From the NCBI RefSeq assembly GCF_014205215.1, contig NZ_JACHNC010000001.1, forward strand, positions 9,482,501 through 9,546,500: DNA of 64,000 nt, written 5' to 3'. The DNA is from Actinoplanes lobatus. Lineage in GTDB: Bacteria > Actinomycetota > Actinomycetes > Mycobacteriales > Micromonosporaceae. Below the pieces are notes generated by a model that did not search any database, was not told where the DNA came from, and saw only the letters and a program-made list of their open reading frames with translations. The translations under genes were made by a program, and so were the position numbers. The stretch's first letter is position 1. The number at the start of each line of letters is the position of its first letter. This document shows, one piece after another, positions 1 through 8,784 of this stretch.

Positions 1-368
1 GCCATGTGCCCCGGGGCTGCGCGATCCTCGCCGCCCGGTGGCGACAACGGCGACCGGCCGAACCGGCGCCCTACGGCCCACCGATCGAACGGCTCGCCGC
101 CGACCTGCGGCGCCTGCTCCGACTGCACGGGGCGCTCGCCGCGTCGGCGCACGCCGCGATGTCCGCACACCGGCTGTGGGCGGTGGAGGCGGCCATCGGC
201 GCCCGCGCGATCGAGGCGGCCACCGCGCTCGGGGTACCCCATCCGCATCCGTCCCGGGCGGCGGCGCTCACCCGTACCGAATTGTCGTCGATCTTGACCC
301 TTTTGGCGGAGGCGGGCCTGGTGTTGCCGGCCCGGGTCGGCGGATTCACCACCGACGGCCGGCTCTGA
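1..368 (+). CDS. Hypothetical protein, 5' end outside the window
   Basis: The reading frame is open from the left edge and ends with TGA at 366-368, so the true start may lie upstream; a GTG at position 6 is the first internal start. The visible ~120 residues are Arg/Ala/Leu-rich and look helical (a run of LRRLLRLHGALAASAHAAM type), with no recognised domain. Codon use is normal for the window (strong GC3), which supports real coding. A strong hairpin follows directly after the stop. I do not recognise the family and assign no function. Confidence 0.5.
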   Translation, partial: HVPRGCAILAARWRQRRPAEPAPYGPPIERLAADLRRLLRLHGALAASAHAAMSAHRLWAVEAAIGARAIEAATALGVPHPHPSRAAALTRTELSSILTLLAEAGLVLPARVGGFTTDGRL

Positions 369-372
369 AGCA

Positions 373-406
373 GAGGCGGCGGCGGGCCTGCACCCACCGC
401 CGCCTC
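373..406 (+). terminator. Hairpin terminator after the first gene
   Basis: GAGGCGGCGG at 373-382 pairs perfectly with CCGCCGCCTC at 397-406 (10 bp, 14-nt loop), five bases after the TGA. There is no U-tract, as is common for actinobacterial terminators. It is also the first of several hairpins in this spacer. Confidence 0.6.
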
Positions 407-525
407 CGTCCCGGCCGGCCTGGGAAGGAGAAGACCACCAGCCGGGAATCCCGGGAACAAAGCTCAAGGAGAGGGACGGCGGAAGTCACCGCCCGGGAGG
501 TTCGGGTACTGCGGGGTACGGGTGA

Positions 526-926
526 GGGGGAACGGCGGCAGGACACAGGTCCCGCCGCCGTCCCTCAACCCGGACAGGCGAAGTCACCGGCCGGAGGACG
601 GAAGGGGGCGCCATCCATGGGCCGGTCTTGGGGGCGACAGTCGCCGACCGGGAGGTCTGGTGGTGATGGGGACGGTGGCGGGAAGGAGGAACCCGCCACC
701 GTCCGCCGGCCCGTCGGCCCCGGTCCGTGCGGACCCACGGACCGGGCGCCGGGCATGCGACGGCCACCGCATCGGGGGGACAGGAGTGGCCGTCTGCCGG
801 AGAAGGTCTGACCGGTGTGTGCCGGGGAGGACGGCGGCGGGAGATGGGCTCCCGCCGCCGCCTCCTGCCCGGCCCCGTGCCGAACCGCCAACCGCGGAGG
901 AGACGAGGGGGGTGTCGTCTCCGCGG
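526..926. repeat. Array of strong hairpins in a 1.2-kb gene-free spacer
   Basis: Nothing here looks coding. Visible stems are 526-566 (ACGGCGGC/GCCGCCGT plus an inner GGAC/GTCC), 670-704 (13 bp perfect, loop 683-691 AAGGAGGAA), 719-746 (11 bp perfect, 6-nt loop), 827-864 (GGCGGCGGGAG/CTCCCGCCGCC, 5-nt loop) and 892-926 (GGAGACGA/TCGTCTCC extended by CCGC/GCGG). With 373-406 this makes six stems in about 550 bp. Related short stretches recur between them (AAGTCACCG at 483-491 and 581-589; CCGGGAGG at several places), as if a unit of about 140-160 bp had been duplicated. Structured RNA, multiple terminators or a repeat family are all possible. Confidence 0.55.
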
Positions 927-1618
927 AGATCGCTCAGGGCAACGGTGCGGCCGCCTGACTGGGGGGCGGCGACCGCCGGCCGGGAGGCCGAGGGGTCTCA
1001 GACCCGGGCGGTGTGGCCCGGGAGATCAGGTCGTGGAAAATCCGCCGAGGACGTCGTTGGCCCCAGCGGGTCGCCCGGCAGAACCGGGCGCTCATCAACC
1101 GTGCCAGGCGGGAAGTCCTTGATCCGCGAAAGTCCAGAGTGGTCTTCGACACTTCGTGGTCACCTGTTCAGGGTCATCCACAAGTTCTTAGCTCTCCTGA
1201 AAGGGAGCTTAAAAGGTTCTTAAGTCGTCACGTGTGCCGTCACCCCTCAGGAGCGATCCCCGTTGATTGCGGCGGGCCCGGCCGGCCTCTCCCGAACTCC
1301 GTGATAGTCACTGCTCAAACCGTTGAACCGGGCAGGTCCGCGAGACGTATACCCCGGTGATCGCGCTATCCCGGCGGGCTGCGGCGCCGGGGCGGTCAAC
1401 GCTCGCGGGCCGTCCGCGAGGCCGGTGACGGGGCTCCGCAGAGCGGTGGCGCACTTCGCAAATCCGTGGTTAACCTTCCACATCCACCACGTGGCAGGCG
1501 TTGATCGCGGAGGGCGAGGGGCGGGCACCGGGGTGCGGAGGTGGGACAGCATGAGGACGGTGGCACGGATGCGGTGTCGGGGCGAGGGGACCCTCCCCAG
1601 CCGATTCGGGACCGCGTC
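927..1618. other. Gene-free spacer upstream of the giant TPR protein
   Basis: No convincing reading frame is present. An AT-richer island at about 1175-1235 holds a dyad, AGCTC at 1190-1194 with GAGCT at 1205-1209, flanked by a direct repeat GTTCTTA (1184-1190 and 1216-1222). This is the most promoter- or operator-like part of the spacer. No clear -35/-10 pair can be fixed by eye. Confidence 0.35.
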
Positions 1619-4600
1619 ATGAGCTTCGAAGACGACGAGTACTGGGAGGACGAGTACAGCGAGTACTCGTTCATGCCGAGTTCCGCGGTCATGCAGGAGA
1701 AGCACTACACCAAACGTACGGCCCCGGACCCGGTCATGCCGACCCGCCGCCGGGCCGAAGGCGCCGACGAGATCGCCGCGCAGCGGGCGAAACGGACCGC
1801 CTTCGACGGCGAACGGCCGAGCTGGCTCAACGACCCCGACTTCGAGCCGATCGACACCTCCGTCGACAACCTGGTCGGCGACGACTTCGCCGACGTCGAC
1901 TTCAACCGCCCCGAACTCGGTGTCGACTTCGACAAACCGGACTTTCCGATCATCGACCCGGCGGCCCGGCCCGATCTGCGCCGCGGCGCCGCCCCGCAAC
2001 GCCGTGGGCCCGACCGGTACGACCGTGCCGCGGACGAGCGCCGCGACCGGCGTACCGATGATCGTGAGCCTGGGCGGCCTTCGGGTGGCCGTTCGGAACG
2101 GCGCCCGGACGGGCGTTCTGACCAGCGTCCGGACGGACGTTCGGAGCAGCGCTCGGACGGGCGTTCGGAGCGGCGCGACGGCCGGTATGCCGAGCCTCGG
2201 TACCGGGATGAGGCGCCCGGCGGCCGGGACGGCTACGAGCGCGGTTACCGGGACGACCGGGACGACCGCAGGCAGCCCTCCCGCCGGGACCGCGACGACC
2301 GCCGTGAGCCCGCTCGCGCCGACTGGACCGAACCGGTACGCGACGACCGCCGGGACCCCCGAGTCGATCGGGCGGGCTCCCGCGACGTCCGGGACCCCCG
2401 CGACCTGCGCGACTCCCCCGACGTCCGTGGCACACGGGACCTTCGCGACACTTCCGGCATCCGCGATCCACGGGACCCCCGGGATCTTCGCGACACCTCC
2501 GACATCCGCGGCTCACGGGGTCCCCGCGACTCTCGGGACCCCCGCGACCCTCAGGACCCCCGCACCTCTCGCGAGGGCCGGGACACTCGCGACCTTCGGG
2601 ACTCGCGCGATCCGCGGCGCGGCGAAGGCCGCGAGCCTGCCCGGGCGGACCGGGCGGATTCCGCTCGCCGCGAAGGCGGCCGTTCCGAGTGGGCCGAGCC
2701 GTCACGGGACGAGCGCCGCGACAACCGTCCGCCGCGCGACGACCGGCGCGGCCGGCGGGCCGTCGAGATCGGACCGGACGAGCTGTGGGGCGACGACGGC
2801 GACCTCGGCCGGGAGCGTGCCGCCGAGCCGGTCCTCGAGGACGAGCGGCGGGCCGCCGGACGGACCATCGAACTGGGCGCCGACGAGTTCTGGGAGGAGC
2901 CCGCGGCCTCGCGGGGCAGCGTCACCGAGATCGAGCCGGAGCGGCAGCGCGGGCCGGCACCGGCACCGGCATCCCGCAACGAGCCTGGGCGCGCCGCTCA
3001 AGCCTGGGACGACGAGGACTTCGGGCCGATCCGGCCGCCCGGCGGCCGGCGTCCGCGCCGCGACGAGGCGGAGGAACGGCAGGCCCCGGCGCCTCGCCGC
3101 GACGACCTCGCGGTAACCGGGCGCGCGCAGATACCGGCTCCGGGTGCGGCGGAACCGCACGAGTCCTACCAGCCCGACGGGGAGCGCCGCGGCGCCCTCC
3201 CGGCCGGCGGGGACGGGCGCCCCGCCCTCGAACCGGACCAGCGTCCCGCTGCCCGGGAAGCGGGCGACCGCCGCCGTCCCGGCACGCAGGACTCCGGCAA
3301 CCGCCAGCGTCCCGGCGCACAGGAACCCGGCGACCGGGCACGTCCCGGCACGCAGGAGCCCGGCAACCAACAGCGTCCCGGCACGCAGGGACCCGGCGAC
3401 CAGCAGCGTCCCGGCACGCAGGACTCCGGCGACCGCCGGCGTCCCGGCGCACAGGAACCCGGCGACCGGGCACGTCCCGGCACGCAGGAGCCCGGCGACC
3501 GGCAGCATCCTGGATTCCAGGACGCGGACCGTCAGCGCCTGGCTGGTGGAGCCTGGGCGAACAATCCCGGCACGGCCGCCTCGGGCGTGGCCGGGAACGA
3601 GACGTCCGGATCCGGCGCGGGCCGGGCGGACGATGGGCGCGGGCCGACCGGGTTCGGCTCTGCGGCTCCCGCGCAGGGCGCCGAGGTTTCCGTCCCGGCC
3701 GAGGCCGGGCGTGGCGTGCCGCCGGTCACCGGCGAAGCGGCGGTGCGCGACGGCCGGCCGTACCCGGCGGAGCCCGACCCGGACAGTTCCGGCCCGATCC
3801 CGGCAGGGGCTCGCGGGCAGGCGCCCTCGGAGCCGGGTGGTCAAGTGGCGGCGGCCGGTTCCGGCGCCACGGGACCCGCGAACGCGGATGCGCCGCCTGA
3901 AGGCAACGAGCGGCGGGGTGAATCCTGGCGGTCGAAGGTGGTTCGCCTCCTGCCCGGTCAGCGCCGGGCGGCCGCGAACAGCCCCACGGAGCCGACAGCC
4001 GACCTGACCGACCGCGGGCACGGCCCGGACGGGTCCGCCATCGCCGCCGCACAGGCCCAGGAGGCGCAGGCCTACCGCGCCGAGCAGCCCCCGCGGGATC
4101 CGGCCGTCGAACGGGGTCAGCCGGCCTACGGCACGGCGCCGGGCACTGAGCGCCACGGCTCCGGCGACCGGATCCGCTCCGGCATGGAGGACGGCGGGAA
4201 TCAGCCGAGGCCCGGAAGCGGACATGACGCGGACCAGCCCGGTTCGAGCACCGGACGAGGCATGGGCCAGCCCGGTTCAAGCACCGGACGCAGCGCGGGC
4301 CAGCCGGGTTCGAACAGCGAACGCGGCATGGGCCAACCAGGTTCGAACGACGGACGTGCCATGGGCCAGCCGGCTTCGAACGACGGGCATGGCGCGGGCC
4401 AGCCGGGTTCGAGCGACGGACGTGTTGCGGATCTGCGGGGATCGGGAAGTGGGTATCCCGCGGGGCAGCCCGGTTCCGTGGGTGGGCACCGCGCGGACAA
4501 GCCGTCTGTGGGCCACGGTCCGGGTGGGCATCGCGCGGACTCGGGAAACGGGCGGGGAGTCGGCGGCGAGGCCGGTTCGGACCGGGTGGTTGCCGGGGAC

Positions 4601-7600
4601 GAAGAGACCAGGGACCTGCGGGAATCCGGGTCCTGGCCGGTGCCGGGCAGCGAGACGGCCGACGGGAACGGTACGCGGGAGGACGGTCCTCGTGTGGTGC
4701 GGCGGGCGGAGCCGCCCGTACCGCCGAAGGTTGTCAGCAGGACCACTCCGCCGCCCGCGCCGCGCGTGATCAAGGCTGACCCGCCGGCGACGCCGCGGGT
4801 TGTCGCGGCGCCGACGCCTGTGCCGCCGGCTCGCGTGATCGGGCCGAACGGGCCGCAACCAGCCGTCGAGCCCGCCCGGCCGGCAGCCGGGACGGATGAC
4901 ACACATCGCCCGCACGATCCCGCCCCGGCGCAGTGGGGTGGCCCGGATGCCTCGCGCGCACCGCACGACCCCGCTGCGGCGCAGTGGGCCGAGAGCGCGG
5001 GCATGCCGGGTGATCCGGCCGGTGGCCGGTGGGGTGGTCCGGCGGACCCGCGGGGTACCGGGGGCGGTGAGGGGTGGCAGACGAACAACCCCTACGTGAC
5101 CGGGGAGATCCGGCGGCCGGACGAGGCTCAGCCGGAGGTTCCGCAGCAGCGTTCCCGGCGGTCGCCCCGGGCGGCGCACGTGTTCCTCTCCGAGGGTGAC
5201 GGGCCGTGGGCGATCGTGCCGGACGAGGCTCAGTCGCCCGCCGGATCACGGCCGGTGTCACCGGCGCGGCCGCCGGTGGTTCCCGGGGCGGGTGCCGTGG
5301 GTCAGCCTGGCATGGTCCCGGGTGGTCAGCCCGGTGCGAATCCGGGTGGTCAGCCGGGTGCCGTTCCCGGTGGTCAGCCCTCTCCCGCGTCGGCATGGCC
5401 GCCCGCGGTTCGGCCGGACGCGAGCCGGCCCGTTTCGGGGGCTCCGGGCGCGCCGCGGCCGGAGAATGCCTGGCCGCCCGCGGTTCGGCAGAGTCCGGGC
5501 GGGGACGGGCAGGCGTGGCCGGCGCCCGGCCGGCAGCCGCCCGCGGCCGGATGGCCCACGCCTCCGGTGGAGGGGTCGGCGCCGGTTCGGACGGGACCGC
5601 AGCCCTCGTCCCCGGCCGGACCGAACGCGACAGCCACGGGCCCGGCGCCGCTCGCCACAGGCCAGGGCGGGACCGGACCCACGGGTCCGGCGCCGCTCGC
5701 CCCGCAGCAGGGCGGGACCGGACCGAACGCGGCGCACGCAGGCCCGATTCCGATCGCCGCGGACCAGGGTGGGGCCAGGCGGCCCAGCCCGAAAGCGGCG
5801 CCCAAGGCGGTCCCGCCGCCGCCCGGATGGACCGGGACGCGGCCCGCAGCCGACGGTGTCGCTCCTCGTTCGGCACCTCCCGCCGGGACATGGCGGGAGG
5901 CGGGACAGGGCGCACCCTCCGGGACACCGCCCACCACGGCATCGTGGGAGGACGGGCGGCCCGGGCTCACGCCTCGCTCGCCCGTACCGGATCGGTCGGG
6001 GTGGAATGCCGCGACACCGATCTCGGTCCCTCCGGTGAACGAGGCGGACGGCGGCCAGAACCGGCAGGCCGGGCCCGTGCCGGCGCCGCCGGTGGACGGC
6101 CTCGGCGGGCCGGTGCGGCCGACGAGTCCCGCCGTGCCCGGGACGGCTCGTGCGCAGTCGCTCGGCGACCTTCCGGTAGTTCAGGGACGTGGGCCGGATT
6201 CCCGTCCGGGTGCGCAGCCGGGCGGCCGCACGGAGCAGCCGCGCGACGAAAAGGTCGGCGGCGGTTCCGACGGCCGCTCCTCGGACGCGGTTCGCCGGGA
6301 CGAGCAGCCGAACGGTCAGCCGGCCGGGCAGGCGGTCCCGAGCGGAACGCAGAGCGAGCCGGCTCGGGACGCGATTTCCGGACCGATCCCGGGTGGGGCG
6401 ACCGCTGGGCGACCGACGGTGGCGCTGCCGCGTCCGGCCGCGGGAGCCGACCACGGCGAGACCGCGGCCCGCGAGCGGATCGGATTCCCGCTGACGCGTC
6501 CCGGCCAGGCCGGCCCGGACGCGGCGCAGACCGGGCCGGAAGAGGCGCAGACGGGGCGGGAAACCGCGCAGACCGGGCCGGAGACGCCCCAGGGCCGAAC
6601 CGGAGCCGCGTCACCACAGGCCCACGCCGAAGCGGCACCGGCACCGGGCCGGCCCACGGCCGAAGGCGACCGGCCCGCGGCATCCGCGCAGCCCGAGGTG
6701 GTGCGGGACCGGGCCGACATGGTGCGCGACTGGGCCGACACGGATCAGCCGTACATGGATGCGGACGGGGCGCTGCACAACCTGCGGCCGATCGCCCGCC
6801 TGGAGACCTCCGGGCCGGACACCGAGCCGCGGCGGTACTCGGACACCGCCCTCGGTAGCGGCTGGTTCGTCAGCAAGGCGCCGGCGAAGACCGAGGACGC
6901 CACCGGCACCGATGAGGCCACGGAGGAGACGCCCGAGGAGACGAAGCCCGCGCAGAGCGAGGCCGCGGAGACGACGGTCGAGGACGAGCAGCCGCAGGGC
7001 CCGGAACTGGCCCCGCATCTGCCGCTGACCGCCGCCGACCTGTCCGCGATCCGCTGGCGGCTGGACGGCGCCAGCCTCCGTGAGGTGGTCGACGACCGGA
7101 ACGCGCTGCGCGAGCTGGGCGAACGCCTGGACGGCCCGCTGGCTGACGAGGCCGACAACATCGTCAAGGCGGGGCTGCTGAGCGTACGCGCGGAGGTGTA
7201 CCGCCTCCTGGGTGAACTGGGCATGGCCGCGGCCGCCGCCCGGCTGGCCCTGGCGCACGCCGAGTCGGCGAAGGACCTTCAGTCGCAGGTGATCGCGCAG
7301 GCCGAGCTGGCCCACGTGCTGCGGCTTCGGGGCGACTACATGGAGGCGGACCGGCTGTTCCAGCGGGCGGTGGACGCGGAGGTTCCGGCCGCCGTGCGCA
7401 GCGTGGTCCACGAGAACGCCGGGCGCAGCTGTTTCGACCAGAACCGGCACATGGAGGCGCTGGACCATTTCGCGCGGGCGATCCGGTTGGGTTCGCCGGA
7501 GGACACCGATCTGGTGGAGCGCATCGGGGTGTGCCTGGAGGCCGTCTACATCCATGTGCTGCGGGACGGCTGGGGCCCGTACCCGAGGAAGTCTCCGGAG

Positions 7601-7696
7601 ATCAGGGCGCCGCTGGGCGCGCGCCCGGCCGCCGAGGGTGAGGAGGCACTCACCGAGTCGACGGCCGAGCATCCGGTGGTGGATCCGCGGCGGTAG
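1619..7696 (+). CDS. Giant low-complexity protein with C-terminal TPR-like domain
   Basis: About 2025 residues from ATG 1619; the opening MSFEDDEYWEDEYSEYSF is acidic and aromatic. No good ribosome site precedes it, and an in-frame GTG at 1541 is the alternative start. Residues ~130-370 are Arg/Asp-rich with many RDxRD and DPRD motifs. Residues ~553-629 hold seven 11-residue units of RPGTQEPGDRQ type. Residues ~873-938 hold six units of QPGSSTGRGMG type. A long Pro/Gly/Ala-rich stretch (GGQPG repeats) follows. Only the last ~225 residues (from LTAADLSAIRWRLDG) look globular: helical pairs with TPR character. No signal peptide or membrane segment is visible. The TPR part suggests protein binding; the rest is predicted disordered. 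The cellular role is unknown. Confidence 0.8.
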   Translation: MSFEDDEYWEDEYSEYSFMPSSAVMQEKHYTKRTAPDPVMPTRRRAEGADEIAAQRAKRTAFDGERPSWLNDPDFEPIDTSVDNLVGDDFADVDFNRPELGVDFDKPDFPIIDPAARPDLRRGAAPQRRGPDRYDRAADERRDRRTDDREPGRPSGGRSERRPDGRSDQRPDGRSEQRSDGRSERRDGRYAEPRYRDEAPGGRDGYERGYRDDRDDRRQPSRRDRDDRREPARADWTEPVRDDRRDPRVDRAGSRDVRDPRDLRDSPDVRGTRDLRDTSGIRDPRDPRDLRDTSDIRGSRGPRDSRDPRDPQDPRTSREGRDTRDLRDSRDPRRGEGREPARADRADSARREGGRSEWAEPSRDERRDNRPPRDDRRGRRAVEIGPDELWGDDGDLGRERAAEPVLEDERRAAGRTIELGADEFWEEPAASRGSVTEIEPERQRGPAPAPASRNEPGRAAQAWDDEDFGPIRPPGGRRPRRDEAEERQAPAPRRDDLAVTGRAQIPAPGAAEPHESYQPDGERRGALPAGGDGRPALEPDQRPAAREAGDRRRPGTQDSGNRQRPGAQEPGDRARPGTQEPGNQQRPGTQGPGDQQRPGTQDSGDRRRPGAQEPGDRARPGTQEPGDRQHPGFQDADRQRLAGGAWANNPGTAASGVAGNETSGSGAGRADDGRGPTGFGSAAPAQGAEVSVPAEAGRGVPPVTGEAAVRDGRPYPAEPDPDSSGPIPAGARGQAPSEPGGQVAAAGSGATGPANADAPPEGNERRGESWRSKVVRLLPGQRRAAANSPTEPTADLTDRGHGPDGSAIAAAQAQEAQAYRAEQPPRDPAVERGQPAYGTAPGTERHGSGDRIRSGMEDGGNQPRPGSGHDADQPGSSTGRGMGQPGSSTGRSAGQPGSNSERGMGQPGSNDGRAMGQPASNDGHGAGQPGSSDGRVADLRGSGSGYPAGQPGSVGGHRADKPSVGHGPGGHRADSGNGRGVGGEAGSDRVVAGDEETRDLRESGSWPVPGSETADGNGTREDGPRVVRRAEPPVPPKVVSRTTPPPAPRVIKADPPATPRVVAAPTPVPPARVIGPNGPQPAVEPARPAAGTDDTHRPHDPAPAQWGGPDASRAPHDPAAAQWAESAGMPGDPAGGRWGGPADPRGTGGGEGWQTNNPYVTGEIRRPDEAQPEVPQQRSRRSPRAAHVFLSEGDGPWAIVPDEAQSPAGSRPVSPARPPVVPGAGAVGQPGMVPGGQPGANPGGQPGAVPGGQPSPASAWPPAVRPDASRPVSGAPGAPRPENAWPPAVRQSPGGDGQAWPAPGRQPPAAGWPTPPVEGSAPVRTGPQPSSPAGPNATATGPAPLATGQGGTGPTGPAPLAPQQGGTGPNAAHAGPIPIAADQGGARRPSPKAAPKAVPPPPGWTGTRPAADGVAPRSAPPAGTWREAGQGAPSGTPPTTASWEDGRPGLTPRSPVPDRSGWNAATPISVPPVNEADGGQNRQAGPVPAPPVDGLGGPVRPTSPAVPGTARAQSLGDLPVVQGRGPDSRPGAQPGGRTEQPRDEKVGGGSDGRSSDAVRRDEQPNGQPAGQAVPSGTQSEPARDAISGPIPGGATAGRPTVALPRPAAGADHGETAARERIGFPLTRPGQAGPDAAQTGPEEAQTGRETAQTGPETPQGRTGAASPQAHAEAAPAPGRPTAEGDRPAASAQPEVVRDRADMVRDWADTDQPYMDADGALHNLRPIARLETSGPDTEPRRYSDTALGSGWFVSKAPAKTEDATGTDEATEETPEETKPAQSEAAETTVEDEQPQGPELAPHLPLTAADLSAIRWRLDGASLREVVDDRNALRELGERLDGPLADEADNIVKAGLLSVRAEVYRLLGELGMAAAAARLALAHAESAKDLQSQVIAQAELAHVLRLRGDYMEADRLFQRAVDAEVPAAVRSVVHENAGRSCFDQNRHMEALDHFARAIRLGSPEDTDLVERIGVCLEAVYIHVLRDGWGPYPRKSPEIRAPLGARPAAEGEEALTESTAEHPVVDPRR
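3275..3505 (+). repeat. Coding 33-bp tandem repeat, seven units
   Basis: Units start at 3275, 3308, 3341, 3374, 3407, 3440 and 3473, each encoding RPG(T/A)Q(E/D)(P/S)G(D/N)xx. An eighth, diverged unit begins at 3506. The exact 33-bp period keeps the frame, so copy number can change without disrupting the gene. Confidence 0.85.
4235..4432 (+). repeat. Second coding 33-bp tandem repeat, six units
   Basis: Units at 4235, 4268, 4301, 4334, 4367 and 4400 encode QP(G/A)S(S/N)xxRxxG-type 11-mers. The sequence is unrelated to the repeat at 3275-3505 but has the same 33-bp period. Confidence 0.85.
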
Positions 7697-8719
7697 TCAG
7701 GCCGCCAGGCGGGCCGGGGTGGCCATCATGCTGCGCCCGCGCCCGCCTTCCTTGGCCCGGTAGAGGGCGGCGTCGGCGACCCGCTGGAGGTCGTCGGGGC
7801 CGGCGGCGTGGTCGGGGGCGACGGCGATGCCGATGCTGAGCCGGGGCGGCCCGCACGGCAGGCCGGTGGCGCCGGACACCCGGGTACGAACCTGCTCGGC
7901 GTATCGGAGCGCACCGTACGGGGCGGCCCGGAGGAGGACGGCGAACTCGTCCCCGCCGAGCCGGGCCACCATGTGCCCACGGTCGTCGGCGGCGTCCCGC
8001 AGGGCGTCTGCGACGGCACATAGTGCCTGGTCCCCGATGGCGTGCCCCCACGTGTCGTTGATCGTCTTGAAGTGGTCGACGTCGATCATCACGAGGGCGA
8101 GGGGGTCTTCCGGCCGGGCCCGGGTGACGGCACGGCCGATCTCGGCGTCGAAGGCGCGCCGGTTGGCGGCGCCGGTGAGCGGGTCGGAGGTGGCCTGGTT
8201 CTCCAGGACGTCACGGAGCCGGTCGTTGCGTTCGCGAAGGCCGGCCACGACGATCGCGGTCATCGACATGGCGACGGTCATGGCGATCCAGTCGTTGAGC
8301 GCGTGGGCGCCGTCGGTGAATTGGAAGGCGATGAGGGCGTGCCCGGCGGAGATCGCCGCGATGACGAGGCCGGTGAGGGTGCGGCCGAGGAACGACGCGG
8401 CGTAGAGCAGCGGCCACAGGTAGAACAGTTGCGGGCCCAGGGTGGCGTCCTCGGTGGCGACGTTCAGCCCGGTGACCACGGCGATCCCGAGGAACGGCAC
8501 GACCGGCCAGAAGAGGGCGGGCATGCGCTCCGGGAGGTTCAGGCAGACCATGCCGATCACGAAGGCGACGGCCGAGGTGACACCGAGCGTGATCAGCTGG
8601 GGCAGCGGATCGCCGAGCTTCATGAGGACGCCGGTGATCAGGTTGTACGGCGCGGCCGCCAGCATCAGACAGGCGACGGCACGGGCGGCGCCGTGCAGGT
8701 CACGCAGCTGAATGGGCAA
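7697..8719 (-). CDS. Membrane diguanylate cyclase (GGDEF protein)
   Basis: 340 residues. Five to six hydrophobic segments (about 12-33, 42-62, 68-88, 98-112, 114-133, 143-160) precede a GGDEF domain with DPLTGAANRRAF at 179-190, DVDHFKTINDTWGH and an intact GGDEF at 255-259. It should make cyclic di-GMP from two GTP at the membrane. The product-inhibition I-site (RxxD before GGDEF) is absent; the equivalent residues read DRGH. The start is TTG at 8717-8719 with GGAGG nine bases upstream. The gene lies 65 bp after the ABC permease on the same strand, so it may be read from that operon. Its stop directly abuts the stop of the convergent TPR gene. The membrane part could sense a ligand, but no known sensor family is recognisable. 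Confidence 0.9.
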   Translation of the reverse strand: MPIQLRDLHGAARAVACLMLAAAPYNLITGVLMKLGDPLPQLITLGVTSAVAFVIGMVCLNLPERMPALFWPVVPFLGIAVVTGLNVATEDATLGPQLFYLWPLLYAASFLGRTLTGLVIAAISAGHALIAFQFTDGAHALNDWIAMTVAMSMTAIVVAGLRERNDRLRDVLENQATSDPLTGAANRRAFDAEIGRAVTRARPEDPLALVMIDVDHFKTINDTWGHAIGDQALCAVADALRDAADDRGHMVARLGGDEFAVLLRAAPYGALRYAEQVRTRVSGATGLPCGPPRLSIGIAVAPDHAAGPDDLQRVADAALYRAKEGGRGRSMMATPARLAA

Positions 8720-8784
8720 GGCCGTTCACCTCCGGGGGTTCGATCCTGAATCTCATTCGGTACGGCCGGCGGTGACCTGAGGGG

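Noticed and set aside
3275..4432. CRISPR-like regular 33-bp repeats
   Set aside because: The units are contiguous without spacers and keep an 11-codon frame; they are coding minisatellites.
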